This document shows positions 17,346 through 27,178 of a stretch of 64,000 nt of DNA, piece after piece. Origin of the DNA: Methanofollis aquaemaris (GTDB lineage: Archaea; Halobacteriota; Methanomicrobia; Methanomicrobiales; Methanofollaceae); contig NZ_CP036172.1 of the NCBI RefSeq assembly GCF_017357525.1, positions 1,400,561 to 1,464,560 of the forward strand. The letters run 5' to 3'. The translations under genes and the position numbers were made by a program. The notes below the pieces were generated by a model. The model saw only the letters and a program-made list of their open reading frames with translations. It did not search any database and was not told where the DNA came from. How positions within the stretch are numbered: the stretch's first letter is position 1; each line of letters begins with the position of its first letter.

Positions 17346-17705
17346 ATGCCGCAACAGCCCGAAGAAAAGCGATCAATATCAGAATATGTATTTCATACCG
17401 AATCCTATGAATTCATAATACGTCAGCGGCAACAATATATGATATCATCGAAGTCGAGTCCTTCTCCAAACGGTTCAAGACCATCGCGATCGTCAACCCG
17501 CTCACCTACCCCGTCACCGGGATCCGGTCCTTCACCATCGGCGCCCTCTGCCTCTTCACGCTGCCCCGGAGCGCCGTGAAGCATATGGTGCTGACGCGAT
17601 ACCGCCGGAGAGGGTCACAGAACACCGTCAGACCCGGAGCCCTGGCCCTGATCTTCGGGCGGAGAGAGAGTACCAGATCGTTCATCACGGATGAAAGCGA
17701 TCTCT
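17346..17705 (+). pseudogene. Possible decayed coding sequence
   Basis: A short open frame starts at 17346 (MPQQPEEKRSISEYVFH) but degenerates into Ser/Pro-rich codons after about 30 residues. From about 17440 a different plus frame reads plausible protein (YDIIEVESFSKRFKTIAIVN, then LTYPVTGIRSFTIGALCLF). This looks like one gene broken by a frameshift near 17437. I do not recognise the product. The first part is unusually AT-rich for the window. Confidence 0.25.
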
Positions 17706-17709
17706 CCTC

Positions 17710-18087
17710 ATGTCTCGTCGACAGAATCCGACTTCCCACCCTTCACAGACCACAGGACACGACCTCATACCGGGCGACACCGTCGACCTCGCCACCCTCC
17801 GGGCGATGAAGGAGGACAACGATATCGAGGTCTGGATCTACTTCGACGAAGACCTCGCCCGCTCCTCCTCCATCGAAGCAGACCTGAAGGCCTTCGAGTT
17901 CGTCGCCGAACCCGCTCGCCCCTTCCTGGAACTGCGCCGCTTCCTCCAGTACATGGAGAGCAGGGAACCGGGTTTCACAGAGACGATCGGAAGTATGAAA
18001 ACCGAGGTTGTCGCCGTCGGCGAACGGGAGGCCTTCTGCGCCTGCGTCCTCTGCCCCAGGTCGTACGTGAAGGTGCTGCTCAGGTGA
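17710..18087 (+). CDS. Hypothetical protein
   Basis: A 125-residue frame with codon use like the neighbouring genes, at least from the internal ATG at 17806 onward (MKEDNDIEVWIYFDEDLARS). The C-terminal part contains EAFCACVLCPRSYV with three cysteines. No family is recognised, and the first 30 residues look less protein-like, so the true start may be 17806. It ends just before the module at 18101. It may be the surviving 3' part of the broken gene to its left. Confidence 0.4.
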   Translation: MSRRQNPTSHPSQTTGHDLIPGDTVDLATLRAMKEDNDIEVWIYFDEDLARSSSIEADLKAFEFVAEPARPFLELRRFLQYMESREPGFTETIGSMKTEVVAVGEREAFCACVLCPRSYVKVLLR

Positions 18088-18100
18088 ATTTTTTCGGTTG

Positions 18101-18201
18101 TGTAGAATTTGACATGAACCCCGGGCTCAAGCATACGTGATGAAAATTTCTCGTTGCAGTTCTCCTGAGTGCGGAGGGATACTTGATTCCTCTCCTCGCA
18201 A
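18101..18201. repeat. 101-bp intergenic module D, copy 1
   Basis: It aligns without gaps to 63900-64000 with five mismatches (about 95% identity by eye). It begins TGTAGAATTTGACAT, then CCCCGGGCTCAAGCAT, and ends TTGATTCCTCTCCTCGCAA. A shorter relative begins at 51665. Confidence 0.9.
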
Positions 18202-18230
18202 CAGGGCACCTGAAGGATACTGTTCAATTG

Positions 18231-18320
18231 CCGCCCCCCGGTTATCTTCACCGTGGGGGGTCCGGGGGGCAACGCCCCCACGGTGCGAGAGGGCAGTGAA
18301 AATTCTTCAGTGGGGGCGGC
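18231..18320. repeat. GC-rich intergenic element, module B, copy 2
   Basis: It starts CCGCCCCCCGG and ends GGGGGCGGC. The interior words (TATCTTCACCGTGGGGGG, then GCGAGAGGGCAGTGAAAATT) match the order in 8740-8830. Confidence 0.75.
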
Positions 18321-18539
18321 ACTCAGTTCACCTGCAGGTCCACCTCGCACCTATCGATCAAGCAGAAGAGAAGAACACCGGGAAAAGATCCTGAAAAACG
18401 CGACACCGTCCCCCGGCATCCCATCAGAAACATAACGGCACAGAATCAGCGACGCCATCCCCCCTGCCTGCAGCCAGAGGAGACAGAAGGGACTCCGCCA
18501 CTGTCCACATCTTAAAAAATTATTCTGGAGAGAGGGAAT

Positions 18540-20732
18540 TCACGCCAGATAATCGTCAGGCTTCGGGATCTGTTCCTTCAGACCCTTACGCTTCCTGATG
18601 CTCATCACGACCTCGCTCAGGAGACCGGACGGCACCATCTCGAACCCGGCAAACTCGGTGGACCACATCGCACGCCCTTCGGTCGCCGACCTGAGGTCGC
18701 CCGCAAACCCGAAGAGTTCGGCCACCGGCGCCCTGCCGACGACAGTGATCGTGTCGCCGATGCTCTGCATGTCAAAGACCTGGCCGCGCCGACCCTGGAT
18801 CTGACCCGTAGCAGCACCCATCTGGTCCATCGGGACCGTGATCTGGATCTTCTGCATCGGCTCAAGGAGCGTGTCGCCTGCCATGAGGACACCGGCCTTG
18901 ACCGCCGACCTGACCGCAGGGATGACCTGGGCGGGACCGCGGTGGATGGCGTCCTCGTGGAGCTTCACATCGACGAGGCGGATCTTGAGGTTCTGAACCT
19001 CTTCCTCGGCGAGCGGACCGCCGGCGAGAGCCTCGCGCCAGCCCTCGAAGACCAGTTCCATCGTCTCGTTGAGGTACTGGATACCCTTGGTCATGTCGAA
19101 GAAGGCGTTCGTGCCGTGGATAGCCTTGATATTCTTGGCCTCGTCCTTCTCCATACCTGCCTCCATAAGGGCTTCACGCCGTTCGATTTCAGGCAGGTTC
19201 ATGGAGATCTCACCGCTCTTGATCAACTCGACGATCTTCGGGTCCATCGGTTCGAGTTCGATGTAGAACCTGTTGTGGCGGTTCGGGGACTTGCCCTCCA
19301 CCGGTCCGGCCTTCTGGGAGACCGTCTCACGGTAGACGACGATCGGCGGGGAGGTGACGATCTCGACACCCTTGTCCCTCGCGATCCTCCCGGTGATGAT
19401 CTCAAGGTGGAGTTCGCCCATCCCTGAGATGAGGTGCTCGCCGGTCTCCTCGTTGATGGTGACCTTGACCGTCGGGTCTTCCTTGGCGACCTGACGGAGC
19501 ACGGTGACGAGCTTCGGGAGGTCCTTCATGTTCTTCGCCTCGACGGCGACGGTCATGACCGGCTCGGAGTAGTGCTGGAGGGACTCGAACGGAGTCATCT
19601 CCATCATCGACGTGACGGTGGAGCCGACGATGGCGTCCTTGAGACCGGTGACGGCGGCGATGTTGCCGGCGCAGAGGCTCTCGACCTCGATCCTCTCGGG
19701 GCCCATGAAGATACCGACCTGCTGGAGACGGTTGGACTTGCCGGCGGTGCCGGAGATGTAGACCTCTTCACCGCGGCGAAGCGTGCCGGAGAAGAGACGA
19801 CCGGTGGCAACCTCACCCGCATGCGGGTCGAAGGAGATGTCGGTGACCATCATGGCGACCGGCCCCTTCGGGTCGCAGTCGATCATGGACTTGCCAACCT
19901 GAGAATCATAGTCGCCGTGCCAGATGATGTGGACACGACGGTCCTGTGCCTCGATCGGGTTTGGCAGGTGCCTGACGACCATATCAAGGAGAACCTCGGC
20001 GAGCGGGCTCTTCTTGGCGAGGGTCTTCATGTCCTCGGCGCGGCAGCGATCAAAGACCTCGCCGAAGTTGACGCCAGACTTCTTCATGAACGGAGCAGAG
20101 ACCGCCCAGTTGTACAGTGCCGAGCCGAATGCGACGGTGCCCTTTGCAGCGTCGAGCTTCCAGCCTTCGTTGTACATCTTCTCGTTCATGCCCTTGATGA
20201 GCTTGTTCACCTTGTCGATGACACGGCCGAGACGGATCTGCATCTCGGTGGCATCGACCTGGAGCTCGTTGATCAGGCGGTCGACCTTGTTGATGAACAG
20301 GACAGGCTTGACACCCTCCTTGAGGGCCTGGCGGAGCACTGTCTCGGTCTGGGGCATGGTGCCCTCGACAGCGTCCACGACGACAACCGCGCCGTCCACC
20401 GCGCGCATCGCACGGGTGACGTCGCCACCGAAGTCGACGTGACCGGGGGTGTCGATCATGTTGATGAGGTACTCGTCGCCGGAGTACTCGTGGACCATCG
20501 AGACGTTGGACGAGTCGATGGTGATCCCGCGGGCCTGCTCCTCCTCGTCAGAGTCCATGAAGAGCTGACGACCGGCGAGTTCCTCGGAGATCATCCCGGC
20601 GCCTGCAAGCAGGTTGTCCGAGAGGGTGGTCTTTCCGTGGTCGATGTGTGCTACAATACCAATGTTACGGATCCGCTCCGGCTTGTCCATCAGCTCGGTG
20701 ACCCGCTCTACCATCTTTTTTCTTCTAGTCAT
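18540..20732 (-). CDS. fusA: Translation elongation factor EF-2
   Basis: A 730-residue translocation GTPase. The G domain shows AHIDHGKTT (G1), [10 protein letters not shown] (G3) and NKVD (G4). The late [11 protein letters not shown] loop contains the histidine (about residue 596) that is converted to diphthamide in archaea and eukaryotes. Length and domain order are normal for archaeal aEF-2. It lies 31 bases downstream of rpsG, the classical rpsL-rpsG-fusA order. No tuf or rpsJ gene follows, unlike in many archaea. Confidence 0.98.
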   Translation of the reverse strand: MTRRKKMVERVTELMDKPERIRNIGIVAHIDHGKTTLSDNLLAGAGMISEELAGRQLFMDSDEEEQARGITIDSSNVSMVHEYSGDEYLINMIDTPGHVDFGGDVTRAMRAVDGAVVVVDAVEGTMPQTETVLRQALKEGVKPVLFINKVDRLINELQVDATEMQIRLGRVIDKVNKLIKGMNEKMYNEGWKLDAAKGTVAFGSALYNWAVSAPFMKKSGVNFGEVFDRCRAEDMKTLAKKSPLAEVLLDMVVRHLPNPIEAQDRRVHIIWHGDYDSQVGKSMIDCDPKGPVAMMVTDISFDPHAGEVATGRLFSGTLRRGEEVYISGTAGKSNRLQQVGIFMGPERIEVESLCAGNIAAVTGLKDAIVGSTVTSMMEMTPFESLQHYSEPVMTVAVEAKNMKDLPKLVTVLRQVAKEDPTVKVTINEETGEHLISGMGELHLEIITGRIARDKGVEIVTSPPIVVYRETVSQKAGPVEGKSPNRHNRFYIELEPMDPKIVELIKSGEISMNLPEIERREALMEAGMEKDEAKNIKAIHGTNAFFDMTKGIQYLNETMELVFEGWREALAGGPLAEEEVQNLKIRLVDVKLHEDAIHRGPAQVIPAVRSAVKAGVLMAGDTLLEPMQKIQITVPMDQMGAATGQIQGRRGQVFDMQSIGDTITVVGRAPVAELFGFAGDLRSATEGRAMWSTEFAGFEMVPSGLLSEVVMSIRKRKGLKEQIPKPDDYLA

Positions 20733-20763
20733 GGAAACGCCTCAGAACTCAAAAAAAAGTTAT

Positions 20764-21387
20764 TTATCGTGCAGCCTTGGCAACACGCTCGCGTTCCTCT
20801 TTCTTTGAGACCGAGAAGCACTTGGCGTCACCCTTGGCTGCGGCGATCAACTCGTCGGCAAGGACGTCGGAGGCCGACCGCCTGCTCTTGTGAGAGCCAT
20901 TATAGGTTGCGGTGGCGAGGAACCCGATAGCCGCATCCACCCGGCGCTGCGGGGCGGTGTCGACGGACTTGGGGACATTGATACCACCGTATTTCAGACG
21001 AACCGTCTCCTCGCGGGGGCCCGCATTGGAGACTGCATCGACAAGCACCTGGGCCGGGTTGTTCTTCGTCTTCTGGTAGACCCGTTCAAAGGCCCGCTCG
21101 ACGATCCCGATTGCCACCTGCTTCTTGCCGGTGTTGTGTTCGGTCTGCATGATCTTGTTGATCAGCCGCTCAACGATGAGCATCTCGCTCTTTGCAAACT
21201 GCTGCTGCGAGAGTTTCCCGCAGGAGTGCGGCACGATCATGGAGGTGAGGTTGACGTACCTGGCAAGGCCGGGGTCGTTGATCTGCACCTCAGAGAGATC
21301 CCACTTGTTGAAGAGGAGCCTCTTTACACCGCTTTCTTGCGGTTCTTCTGCCTCGACAGGAACTTCTACTTCAGTCATCACGATCAC
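20764..21387 (-). CDS. rpsG: 30S ribosomal protein S7
   Basis: A 207-residue archaeal S7 with an acidic N-terminal extension (about 1-20) before the conserved [19 protein letters not shown] region and the rRNA-binding core containing [16 protein letters not shown] and [11 protein letters not shown]. It contacts the 3' major domain of 16S rRNA. Its start overlaps the rpsL stop by four bases (ATGA), giving translational coupling. Confidence 0.98.
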   Translation of the reverse strand: MIVMTEVEVPVEAEEPQESGVKRLLFNKWDLSEVQINDPGLARYVNLTSMIVPHSCGKLSQQQFAKSEMLIVERLINKIMQTEHNTGKKQVAIGIVERAFERVYQKTKNNPAQVLVDAVSNAGPREETVRLKYGGINVPKSVDTAPQRRVDAAIGFLATATYNGSHKSRRSASDVLADELIAAAKGDAKCFSVSKKEERERVAKAAR

Positions 21388-21812
21388 CTGCGCGGCTTCT
21401 CCTTACGGCCGAGGACCATCTCAGGGAGAGATACGTCGTTGACCTTGGTCACCGCAAAACGGACACCAGGGATATCACCCTTGGAACGGCCGAGACGGCC
21501 GCCGATACCTTCGATTGTCACTTCGTCGTGCTCGTCGATGAAGTTGATAGCACCGTCGCCGACGGCAAACGCCGTGACCTGACGGCCGTTCTTGATCAAC
21601 TGGACACGCACGCACTTTCTGATTGCCGAGTTCGGCTGTTTGGCCTCGACACCAACCTTCTCGAGCACGATGCCGCGGGCCTGTGGGGCGCCCTCGAGCG
21701 GGTCAGACTTAATGTCGAGCATCAATTCACGACGTGCGTAGTTCACATCGTTCCAACGAGTCTTGTTGGCCTCGCGCTTCAGCTTTCTGGCTGCAAATTT
21801 TCCCTTTCCCAT
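21384..21812 (-). CDS. rpsL: 30S ribosomal protein S12
   Basis: A 142-residue archaeal/eukaryal-type S12 (S23e). The decoding-centre loop [18 protein letters not shown] and the [12 protein letters not shown] loop are intact. It is the first gene of the rpsL-rpsG-fusA unit. GAGAGGG lies shortly before the ATG on the minus strand. Confidence 0.98.
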   Translation of the reverse strand: MGKGKFAARKLKREANKTRWNDVNYARRELMLDIKSDPLEGAPQARGIVLEKVGVEAKQPNSAIRKCVRVQLIKNGRQVTAFAVGDGAINFIDEHDEVTIEGIGGRLGRSKGDIPGVRFAVTKVNDVSLPEMVLGRKEKPRR

Positions 21813-21862
21813 TGAATACCCTCTCTGGAGTCGAATTCCTGGATGTGGATACTCCTCACTGT

Positions 21863-21872
21863 GGTATATACC
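21863..21872 (-). promoter_or_regulatory. Probable TATA box of the rpsL operon
   Basis: GGTATATACC reads identically on both strands and lies about 50 bases upstream of the rpsL start, placing the expected transcription start some 25 bases before the gene. A second AT-rich candidate (21888-21896) is possible. Confidence 0.4.
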
Positions 21873-21948
21873 AAAGCGCGGATTGAATTTATGTATTGTC
21901 CATCATCCAGAAACCTGGTAGTATTCATGAGACGTACTGTATAATAAT

Positions 21949-21957
21949 CTTATATCC
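21949..21957 (+). promoter_or_regulatory. TATA box of queD, suggesting a leaderless transcript
   Basis: CTTATATCC is centred about 23-26 bases before the two possible queD start codons (21976 and 21979), so transcription would begin at or next to the start codon. No ribosome-binding site is visible in the gap. Confidence 0.45.
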
Positions 21958-21975
21958 CCGCCCGCCGAATGATAC

Positions 21976-22392
21976 ATGATGGTCACCTGTATCTACAAGG
22001 TCGCGCACTTTGACGCGAGCCACCGCCTGCTCCATTACCAGGGCAAATGCAACCGGCTCCACGGTCACCGGTGGCGGGTGGAGGTCTGGGTGAAGGGGAC
22101 GCCGGACCCGCGGACCGGGATCCTCGTCGACTTCAATACCATAAAGGACGTGGTGGACCGCTTCGACCACCAGGTCATCCTCAACGAGGAGGATCCCATG
22201 GCAGAATGTCTGGGGCATTTCCAGGAGGTCGTGACCACGACGGGCGACCCGACGAGCGAGGTGCTCGCAGCGGTCATCGCCGACCTCATCAATAGGGCGT
22301 GTGCCGAGGAGGGGAGCGATGCAACGGTGACAAAGATCAGGGTCTGGGAGGCCGAGACCTGCTACGCGGAGATCGAGTATGCGGGTCTGTGA
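21976..22392 (+). CDS. queD: 6-carboxytetrahydropterin synthase family (QueD)
   Basis: A 138-residue member of the 6-pyruvoyl-tetrahydropterin synthase family. Zinc histidines are seen in the opening FDASHRL and in the LHGH pair of GKCNRLHGHRW, with the catalytic cysteine in the same CNRLHGH motif. It would convert dihydroneopterin triphosphate to 6-carboxytetrahydropterin, the first step specific to preQ0. It overlaps queE by 14 bases. In archaea preQ0 is inserted into tRNA position 15 and converted to archaeosine. Confidence 0.93.
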   Translation: MMVTCIYKVAHFDASHRLLHYQGKCNRLHGHRWRVEVWVKGTPDPRTGILVDFNTIKDVVDRFDHQVILNEEDPMAECLGHFQEVVTTTGDPTSEVLAAVIADLINRACAEEGSDATVTKIRVWEAETCYAEIEYAGL

Positions 22393-22993
22393 GATCTTCG
22401 GGTCCCTCCAGGGAGAGGGGATACACCAGGGCCGACCCACCACTTTTCTCCGCCTTGCCGGGTGCAACCTGCGGTGCCGGTGGTGCGATACGCCGGGAGC
22501 GCAGGATCCGCGCCAGGGCGAAGAGGTGAGTGTCGATGTCGTCCTCGACCAGATCTGGCGGATGCGTCGTCGGCACGTCTGCATCACCGGCGGCGAACCG
22601 CTCCTCCAGGCAGGGGAGGTGGCCGAGATGTGCCGCCGCCTCCACCGGATGGACTACACCGTCGAGATCGAGACGAACGGGACCGTCGACTTCCGTCCGG
22701 TCCAGCCGTTTGCGTCCGTCTGCATGGATGTCAAGTGTCCGTCGTCGGGGGAGAAGAGCGACATCGCCCTTCTCCAGCATATCAGGGCCTCCGACTCGGT
22801 GAAGTTCGTCGTCGGCGATGCCCGCGACCTCACGTATGCCGAAGAGGTCATCACTCGCTGCCCGGTCAGGGGCGAGGTTTTCATCTCGCCGGTCTATGGA
22901 TCGGACGAGCGTGGGATCGCCGCCTGGGTGCTCAACTCAGGCCTGCCGGTGCGGTTCCAGATCCAGCTCCATAAACACCTGGAGATGAGATGA
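22379..22993 (+). CDS. queE: 7-carboxy-7-deazaguanine synthase (radical SAM, QueE)
   Basis: A 204-residue radical-SAM protein. The [4Fe-4S] cysteines are Cys29, Cys33 and Cys36 (CNLRCRWC), preceded by the QueE opening [10 protein letters not shown] and followed by the SAM-binding TGGEPLLQ. It converts 6-carboxytetrahydropterin to 7-carboxy-7-deazaguanine. It overlaps queD upstream and queC downstream, so the three are made together. Confidence 0.95.
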   Translation: MRVCEIFGSLQGEGIHQGRPTTFLRLAGCNLRCRWCDTPGAQDPRQGEEVSVDVVLDQIWRMRRRHVCITGGEPLLQAGEVAEMCRRLHRMDYTVEIETNGTVDFRPVQPFASVCMDVKCPSSGEKSDIALLQHIRASDSVKFVVGDARDLTYAEEVITRCPVRGEVFISPVYGSDERGIAAWVLNSGLPVRFQIQLHKHLEMR

Positions 22994-23667
22994 CGATGCG
23001 AGCGGTATGTCTTCTTTCAGGCGGGATGGACTCGACCACCCTCGCCTATACGGCAGCAGAGATGGGCTACGAGATCCTGGCCCTCCACCTCACCTATGGC
23101 CAGCGGACCGAGGAGAAGGAACGGGCGTGTGCAGAGAAGATCGCCGGGCTCCTCGGTGCCGAAGAGTTCTGTAAGGTGGACGTGGGGTACTTCAGTCAGT
23201 TCGGGGCGAGCGCCCTGGTCGACCCCTCGATCCCGGTCAAGGACTTCAGGGAGGAGCAGGACGGCGTCCCGAAGACCTATGTGCCGTTCAGGAACGGGAA
23301 CCTCCTCGCGATGGCGGTCAGTTATGCCGAGTCTCGGGACGCCGACGCCGTCTTTATCGGGGTGCAGTCGTCCGATTTCTCAGGCTATCCTGACTGCAGG
23401 CCTGAGTTCATCGAGGCCTTCCAGCGTGCGGTGGATCTTGGAACCGCACGGGAAAAGCCGATCACACTGATGACCCCCTTTGTCAGGATGAACAAGACCG
23501 AGATTCTCAGGAAAGGTCTGGCTCTCGACGTGCCCTACGAGCACACCTGGTCCTGTTACCAGAACTCGGACGCCGCGTGCGGGGTCTGCGAGTCCTGCCA
23601 CTTCAGGCTCGAAGCGTTCAGGGCCCTGGGGATCGAAGACCCGATTCCATACGTGGAGAGAGCATGA
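22990..23667 (+). CDS. queC: 7-cyano-7-deazaguanine (preQ0) synthase (QueC)
   Basis: A 225-residue ATP-dependent amidotransferase-like enzyme. The PP-loop is [10 protein letters not shown] at about 8-17. The C-terminal zinc site is formed by cysteines in [17 protein letters not shown]. It turns 7-carboxy-7-deazaguanine into preQ0. The start overlaps queE by four bases, and its stop overlaps the NUDIX gene in the same way. Confidence 0.96.
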   Translation: MTMRAVCLLSGGMDSTTLAYTAAEMGYEILALHLTYGQRTEEKERACAEKIAGLLGAEEFCKVDVGYFSQFGASALVDPSIPVKDFREEQDGVPKTYVPFRNGNLLAMAVSYAESRDADAVFIGVQSSDFSGYPDCRPEFIEAFQRAVDLGTAREKPITLMTPFVRMNKTEILRKGLALDVPYEHTWSCYQNSDAACGVCESCHFRLEAFRALGIEDPIPYVERA

Positions 23668-24161
23668 CTGAGATCTATGCAGGGAAACGCCTGAAGGTGG
23701 AGTTGAATAAGTTCACCCTGCCAGACGGAAGGGAGAAGGAGCGGGTCGTCGTGAGACCGGGGAACGCGGCGGCGATGCTCCCGATCGAGGACGACCATTG
23801 CTACCTGATCCGGCAATACCGGTTTGCGATCGGGGAGTACATCTACGAGGCCCCGGCCGGCACCCTCGACCCCGGCGAAGCACCGGTCGAGACGGCGCAC
23901 CGGGAGTTGATCGAGGAGTGCAGACTGGCGGCGGCGGAGATGATCCCGCACGGGTTCGTCTACACCACCCCCGGTTTCTCGGACGAGAAGATCTACCTCT
24001 TCGAGGCACGGGGGCTGACGCCGTCGCACGAGTTCGACCCCGACGACGACGAGATGATCGAGGTCGTGCGGGTGCCGCTCTCCGAGGTGAGAGCGATGTG
24101 CCGGGACGGCCGGATCGCCGACGCCAAGACGATTGCGATCGTCTGCCGGTGCCTCAGGTGA
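23664..24161 (+). CDS. NUDIX hydrolase, ADP-ribose pyrophosphatase-like
   Basis: A 165-residue protein. The NUDIX helix reads G-x5-E-x7-REL-x-EE ([20 protein letters not shown], about 66-85). The usual small residue after EE-x is Arg here. The [18 protein letters not shown] segment before it is typical of ADP-ribose/sugar-nucleotide pyrophosphatases. It follows queC with a four-base overlap; a role in clearing nucleotide by-products is possible but not shown. The start at 23664 is preferred to earlier in-frame codons inside queC. Confidence 0.88.
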   Translation: MTEIYAGKRLKVELNKFTLPDGREKERVVVRPGNAAAMLPIEDDHCYLIRQYRFAIGEYIYEAPAGTLDPGEAPVETAHRELIEECRLAAAEMIPHGFVYTTPGFSDEKIYLFEARGLTPSHEFDPDDDEMIEVVRVPLSEVRAMCRDGRIADAKTIAIVCRCLR

Positions 24162-24242
24162 AGGCCTGTACGCCGGGATGCGTGTGGTTTATCTGACGCT
24201 GAAGAGAACACATACTAGCTTTGAAGATTGGTGAGCCAAGAG

Positions 24243-25514
24243 ATGACCGAGAATGTGGAGATGGACAGTGCGAGGCAGCGCTACGAGTTCAAAAAGATGC
24301 TCGAACGACTGGAAGCGAAGCAAGGAAGCGGGACCGAACTTATTTCGCTCTATATCCCGCCTGACAAACAGATCTATGACGTGACGGCCCAGTTGCGAGA
24401 CGAGTTCGGACAGTGCTCGAACATCAAGAGCAAGCAGACCAGAACCAATGTGCAGAGCGCCATCTCTTCCATCCTCTCCAGGCTCAAGTACTTCAAAAAA
24501 CCCCCCGAAAACGGCATAGCGATCTTCTGCGGGACCGTCAGCACGGTCGGCGACCGCACCGATCTTGCGTGCGAGATCGTCCATCCTCCGGAGCCGTTGA
24601 ACCTCTATATGTACCGGTGTTCTTCCTCCTTCGAACTCGAGCCCCTCAAGGAAATGCTTGAGGAGAAATATGTTTACGGTCTCCTGGTCATCGACCGAAG
24701 AGAGGCTTACTGGGGGTTCCTGAGAGGCAACCGGATCGAACCGATCGGCGGATCGACCTCGACGGTCCCTGGCAAGCAGCGAAAGGGAGGTCAGTCTTCG
24801 GCTCGTTTCCAGCGGCTGCGACTCATCGCCATCAACGAGTTCTACAAGAAGGTCGGCGACCACTCAAGCGAGATCTTCATGGCCGAGAAGGACTTCTTCG
24901 AACGGTTCAAGGGTCTGCTCATCGGCGGCCCGTCCCCGACGAAGGAGGAGTTCAACGAGGGCGGGTACCTCCACCATGAGGTCCAGAAGCGGGTGCTCGG
25001 GCTCTTCGATGTGGCCTACACCAATGAGAGCGGTCTCTCCGAACTGGTCGACAGCGCCCAGGACGCCCTCAAGGGTCTGACCGTCGTGGAAGAGAAGCAG
25101 GTGATGGAACATTTCCTGAAAGAACTGGTCAAAGACGACGGGGTCGCCGCCTACGGTGAGGAGAGCGTGAGGCGCAACCTGGAGACGGGGTCGGTCGATA
25201 CCCTCATTCTTTCAGAACGGCTGCGGGAGACCCGCCTGAAGATCACCTGCGGCAATTGCGGCTACTCGAAGGACGAGACGATCCGGAACGAGCCCGGCAA
25301 GACGGTCAAGGATCTCGATCTCGGGATCTGTCCGAAGTGCAGTTCACCGCTCCGTATCGAGGAGGAGACCGACATCATCGACGAACTGACGGCCCTGGCC
25401 GACCAGAGCGGGACGAACGTCGAGATCATATCAGATGAATTTGAAGAGGGGTCGATGCTCTTCTCCGCCTTCGGCGGGATCGCAGCGATCCTCAGGTACA
25501 GGACGGGATACTGA
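24243..25514 (+). CDS. prf1: Archaeal peptide chain release factor aRF1
   Basis: A 423-residue class I release factor. The stop-codon-recognition motif NIKS is at 60-63 and the catalytic GGQ at 182-184. A C-terminal mini-domain has two CxxC pairs (CGNCGY and CPKCSS) likely to bind zinc. It recognises all three stop codons and triggers peptidyl-tRNA hydrolysis. The start at 24243 is chosen because GGTGA (24230-24234) lies eight bases before it; an in-frame TTG at 24228 would absorb that site. It heads a unit continuing into argS, taw1 and sepS. Confidence 0.96.
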   Translation: MTENVEMDSARQRYEFKKMLERLEAKQGSGTELISLYIPPDKQIYDVTAQLRDEFGQCSNIKSKQTRTNVQSAISSILSRLKYFKKPPENGIAIFCGTVSTVGDRTDLACEIVHPPEPLNLYMYRCSSSFELEPLKEMLEEKYVYGLLVIDRREAYWGFLRGNRIEPIGGSTSTVPGKQRKGGQSSARFQRLRLIAINEFYKKVGDHSSEIFMAEKDFFERFKGLLIGGPSPTKEEFNEGGYLHHEVQKRVLGLFDVAYTNESGLSELVDSAQDALKGLTVVEEKQVMEHFLKELVKDDGVAAYGEESVRRNLETGSVDTLILSERLRETRLKITCGNCGYSKDETIRNEPGKTVKDLDLGICPKCSSPLRIEEETDIIDELTALADQSGTNVEIISDEFEEGSMLFSAFGGIAAILRYRTGY

Positions 25515-27178
25515 TGTTCATCGAAACACGAAAGGAGATTGAGGAGGCACTCCGGGCATGCACCGGAGAGGAGGACGTCGACGTCGTCGATGGTGGCGAA
25601 CACGCCGACTTTGCAACGACGATCGCCTTTGCCCTGGCAAAGAAGCAGCGCAAATCTCCGGTGGTCATTGCAGGCGAACTGGCGACAGCACTGAAAGAGA
25701 ACCTTGCACCGGCGGGAATCGTCGTCGAGTCGATGGGGCCCTACATCAACTTCACCGTGGGCGAGGCGTACATCCAGGAGGCGTTGAAGGCCGCCCTGGA
25801 GCCCGGTTTCGGGAAACTCCCGGCACACACCGAGCGGGTGCTGCTGGAGCACACGAGCGCCAACCCCAACGGCCCTCTCCATGTCGGGCATATCAGGAAC
25901 TCGATCATCGGCGACACCCTGGCGCGGGTCTTCAGGAAGGCAGGCTATCCCCTCGAAGTCCAGTACTATGTCAACGACATGGGCCGCCAGATCGCCATCG
26001 TCTCGTGGGGCTTTGACAATCTCGATATCCCGGCCGACGAGGACGAGAAGGAAGACCACCACATCGCCAGGGTCTATGTGGCCGCAAACCGGGCGATCGA
26101 GGCGAAGCCCGAGATCAAGGCGGAGATCGACCGCCGGATGAAACTCATCGAGGAGGGCGACGCCGAGACCGCGAGGAAGTTCAGGGAGGTCGTCTCCCAC
26201 TGTCTCGACGGGTTCAAGACGACGATGGGTAGGCTCAACGTCGTGCACGACCGGTTTGTCTGGGAGTCGGACTTTGTCCGCAACGGCGACATGGACCGGA
26301 TCATCGGCCGGATCGAGCGTCTGCCCGAGGCGAGGCACGAGGAGACCCTTGCCCTCGACCTGACCGAGTGCGGGTTCGAGAAGAACTATGTGATCCGGCG
26401 GTCTGACGGGACGTCGGTCTATGCGGCCCGTGACCTTGCCTATCATACCTGGAAGGGACGGAACTTCGACCGGATCATCGATGTCCTGGGCGCGGACCAC
26501 AAACTCATCGGGGCGCAGCTCCAGTGTACCCTGAAGCTCCTCGGCGAGAAGGCGCCCGAGATCGTCAACTTCGAGTTCGTCTCCCTGCCCGAGGGTTCGA
26601 TGTCGACGCGGGCCGGGAAGTTCATCTCGGCCGACGAACTCGTCGCCGAGGTGACGAACAAGGCCTTTGCCGAGGTCTCGGAACGCCGGCCCGAACTCCC
26701 CGAGTGCGACCGCGAGCGGATCGCGAGGTCGGTCGCCCTCGCGGCGATCAGGTACGATATCGTCAAGATCTCGCCAGAGAAGTCGACGGTCTTTGACTGG
26801 GAGGAGGCCCTCAACTTCGAACGGCAGAGCGGACCGTACGTCCAGTACTCGCATGCACGCGCCTCTTCGATCCTGGAGAAGGCGGGCGAGTTCGAACCTG
26901 CCTTCGTCTTCACCGAGGAGCACGAGGTGGCACTGGCAAAAGAGATCGCCCGCTTCCCGGCGGTCGTCGACCAGGTGGTTCGCGATCTCCGCCCGCACTT
27001 GCTGGCGGCGTACGCCCGCGACCTTGCGGACCTCTTCAACTCCTTCTACCGGTACGTGCCGGTGCTGAAGAGCGAGGGGGTGACCAGGCAGAGCAGGCTT
27101 ACCCTTGTGAAGGCGGCACAGAATACCCTCAAGGAAGCCCTGGAGACGCTTGGTATCGATGCGATCACCACGATGTAA
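25514..27178 (+). CDS. argS: Arginyl-tRNA synthetase
   Basis: A 554-residue class I synthetase. The HIGH signature appears as HVGH in SANPNGPLHVGHIRNS, and the KMSKS position as GSMSTRAGKF, the relaxed form common in ArgRS. An N-terminal Add-1-type domain (about 1-105) and a C-terminal anticodon domain of the DALR type are present. Its ATG shares a base with the aRF1 stop (TGATG). Confidence 0.97.
   Translation: MFIETRKEIEEALRACTGEEDVDVVDGGEHADFATTIAFALAKKQRKSPVVIAGELATALKENLAPAGIVVESMGPYINFTVGEAYIQEALKAALEPGFGKLPAHTERVLLEHTSANPNGPLHVGHIRNSIIGDTLARVFRKAGYPLEVQYYVNDMGRQIAIVSWGFDNLDIPADEDEKEDHHIARVYVAANRAIEAKPEIKAEIDRRMKLIEEGDAETARKFREVVSHCLDGFKTTMGRLNVVHDRFVWESDFVRNGDMDRIIGRIERLPEARHEETLALDLTECGFEKNYVIRRSDGTSVYAARDLAYHTWKGRNFDRIIDVLGADHKLIGAQLQCTLKLLGEKAPEIVNFEFVSLPEGSMSTRAGKFISADELVAEVTNKAFAEVSERRPELPECDRERIARSVALAAIRYDIVKISPEKSTVFDWEEALNFERQSGPYVQYSHARASSILEKAGEFEPAFVFTEEHEVALAKEIARFPAVVDQVVRDLRPHLLAAYARDLADLFNSFYRYVPVLKSEGVTRQSRLTLVKAAQNTLKEALETLGIDAITTM

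Larger units (their letters stand above)
18088..18539. other. Repeat-filled intergenic region
   Basis: No gene is supported in these 452 bases. They hold module D (18101-18201) and module B (18231-18320), then a plain stretch to the end of fusA. Confidence 0.6.

Noticed and set aside
19434-20930. 498-codon plus-strand frame antisense to fusA
   Set aside because: Shadow of EF-2; the minus strand carries all GTPase motifs.
25262-26998. 578-codon minus-strand frame over argS and the end of aRF1
   Set aside because: It mirrors two well-identified genes and has no recognisable domain.
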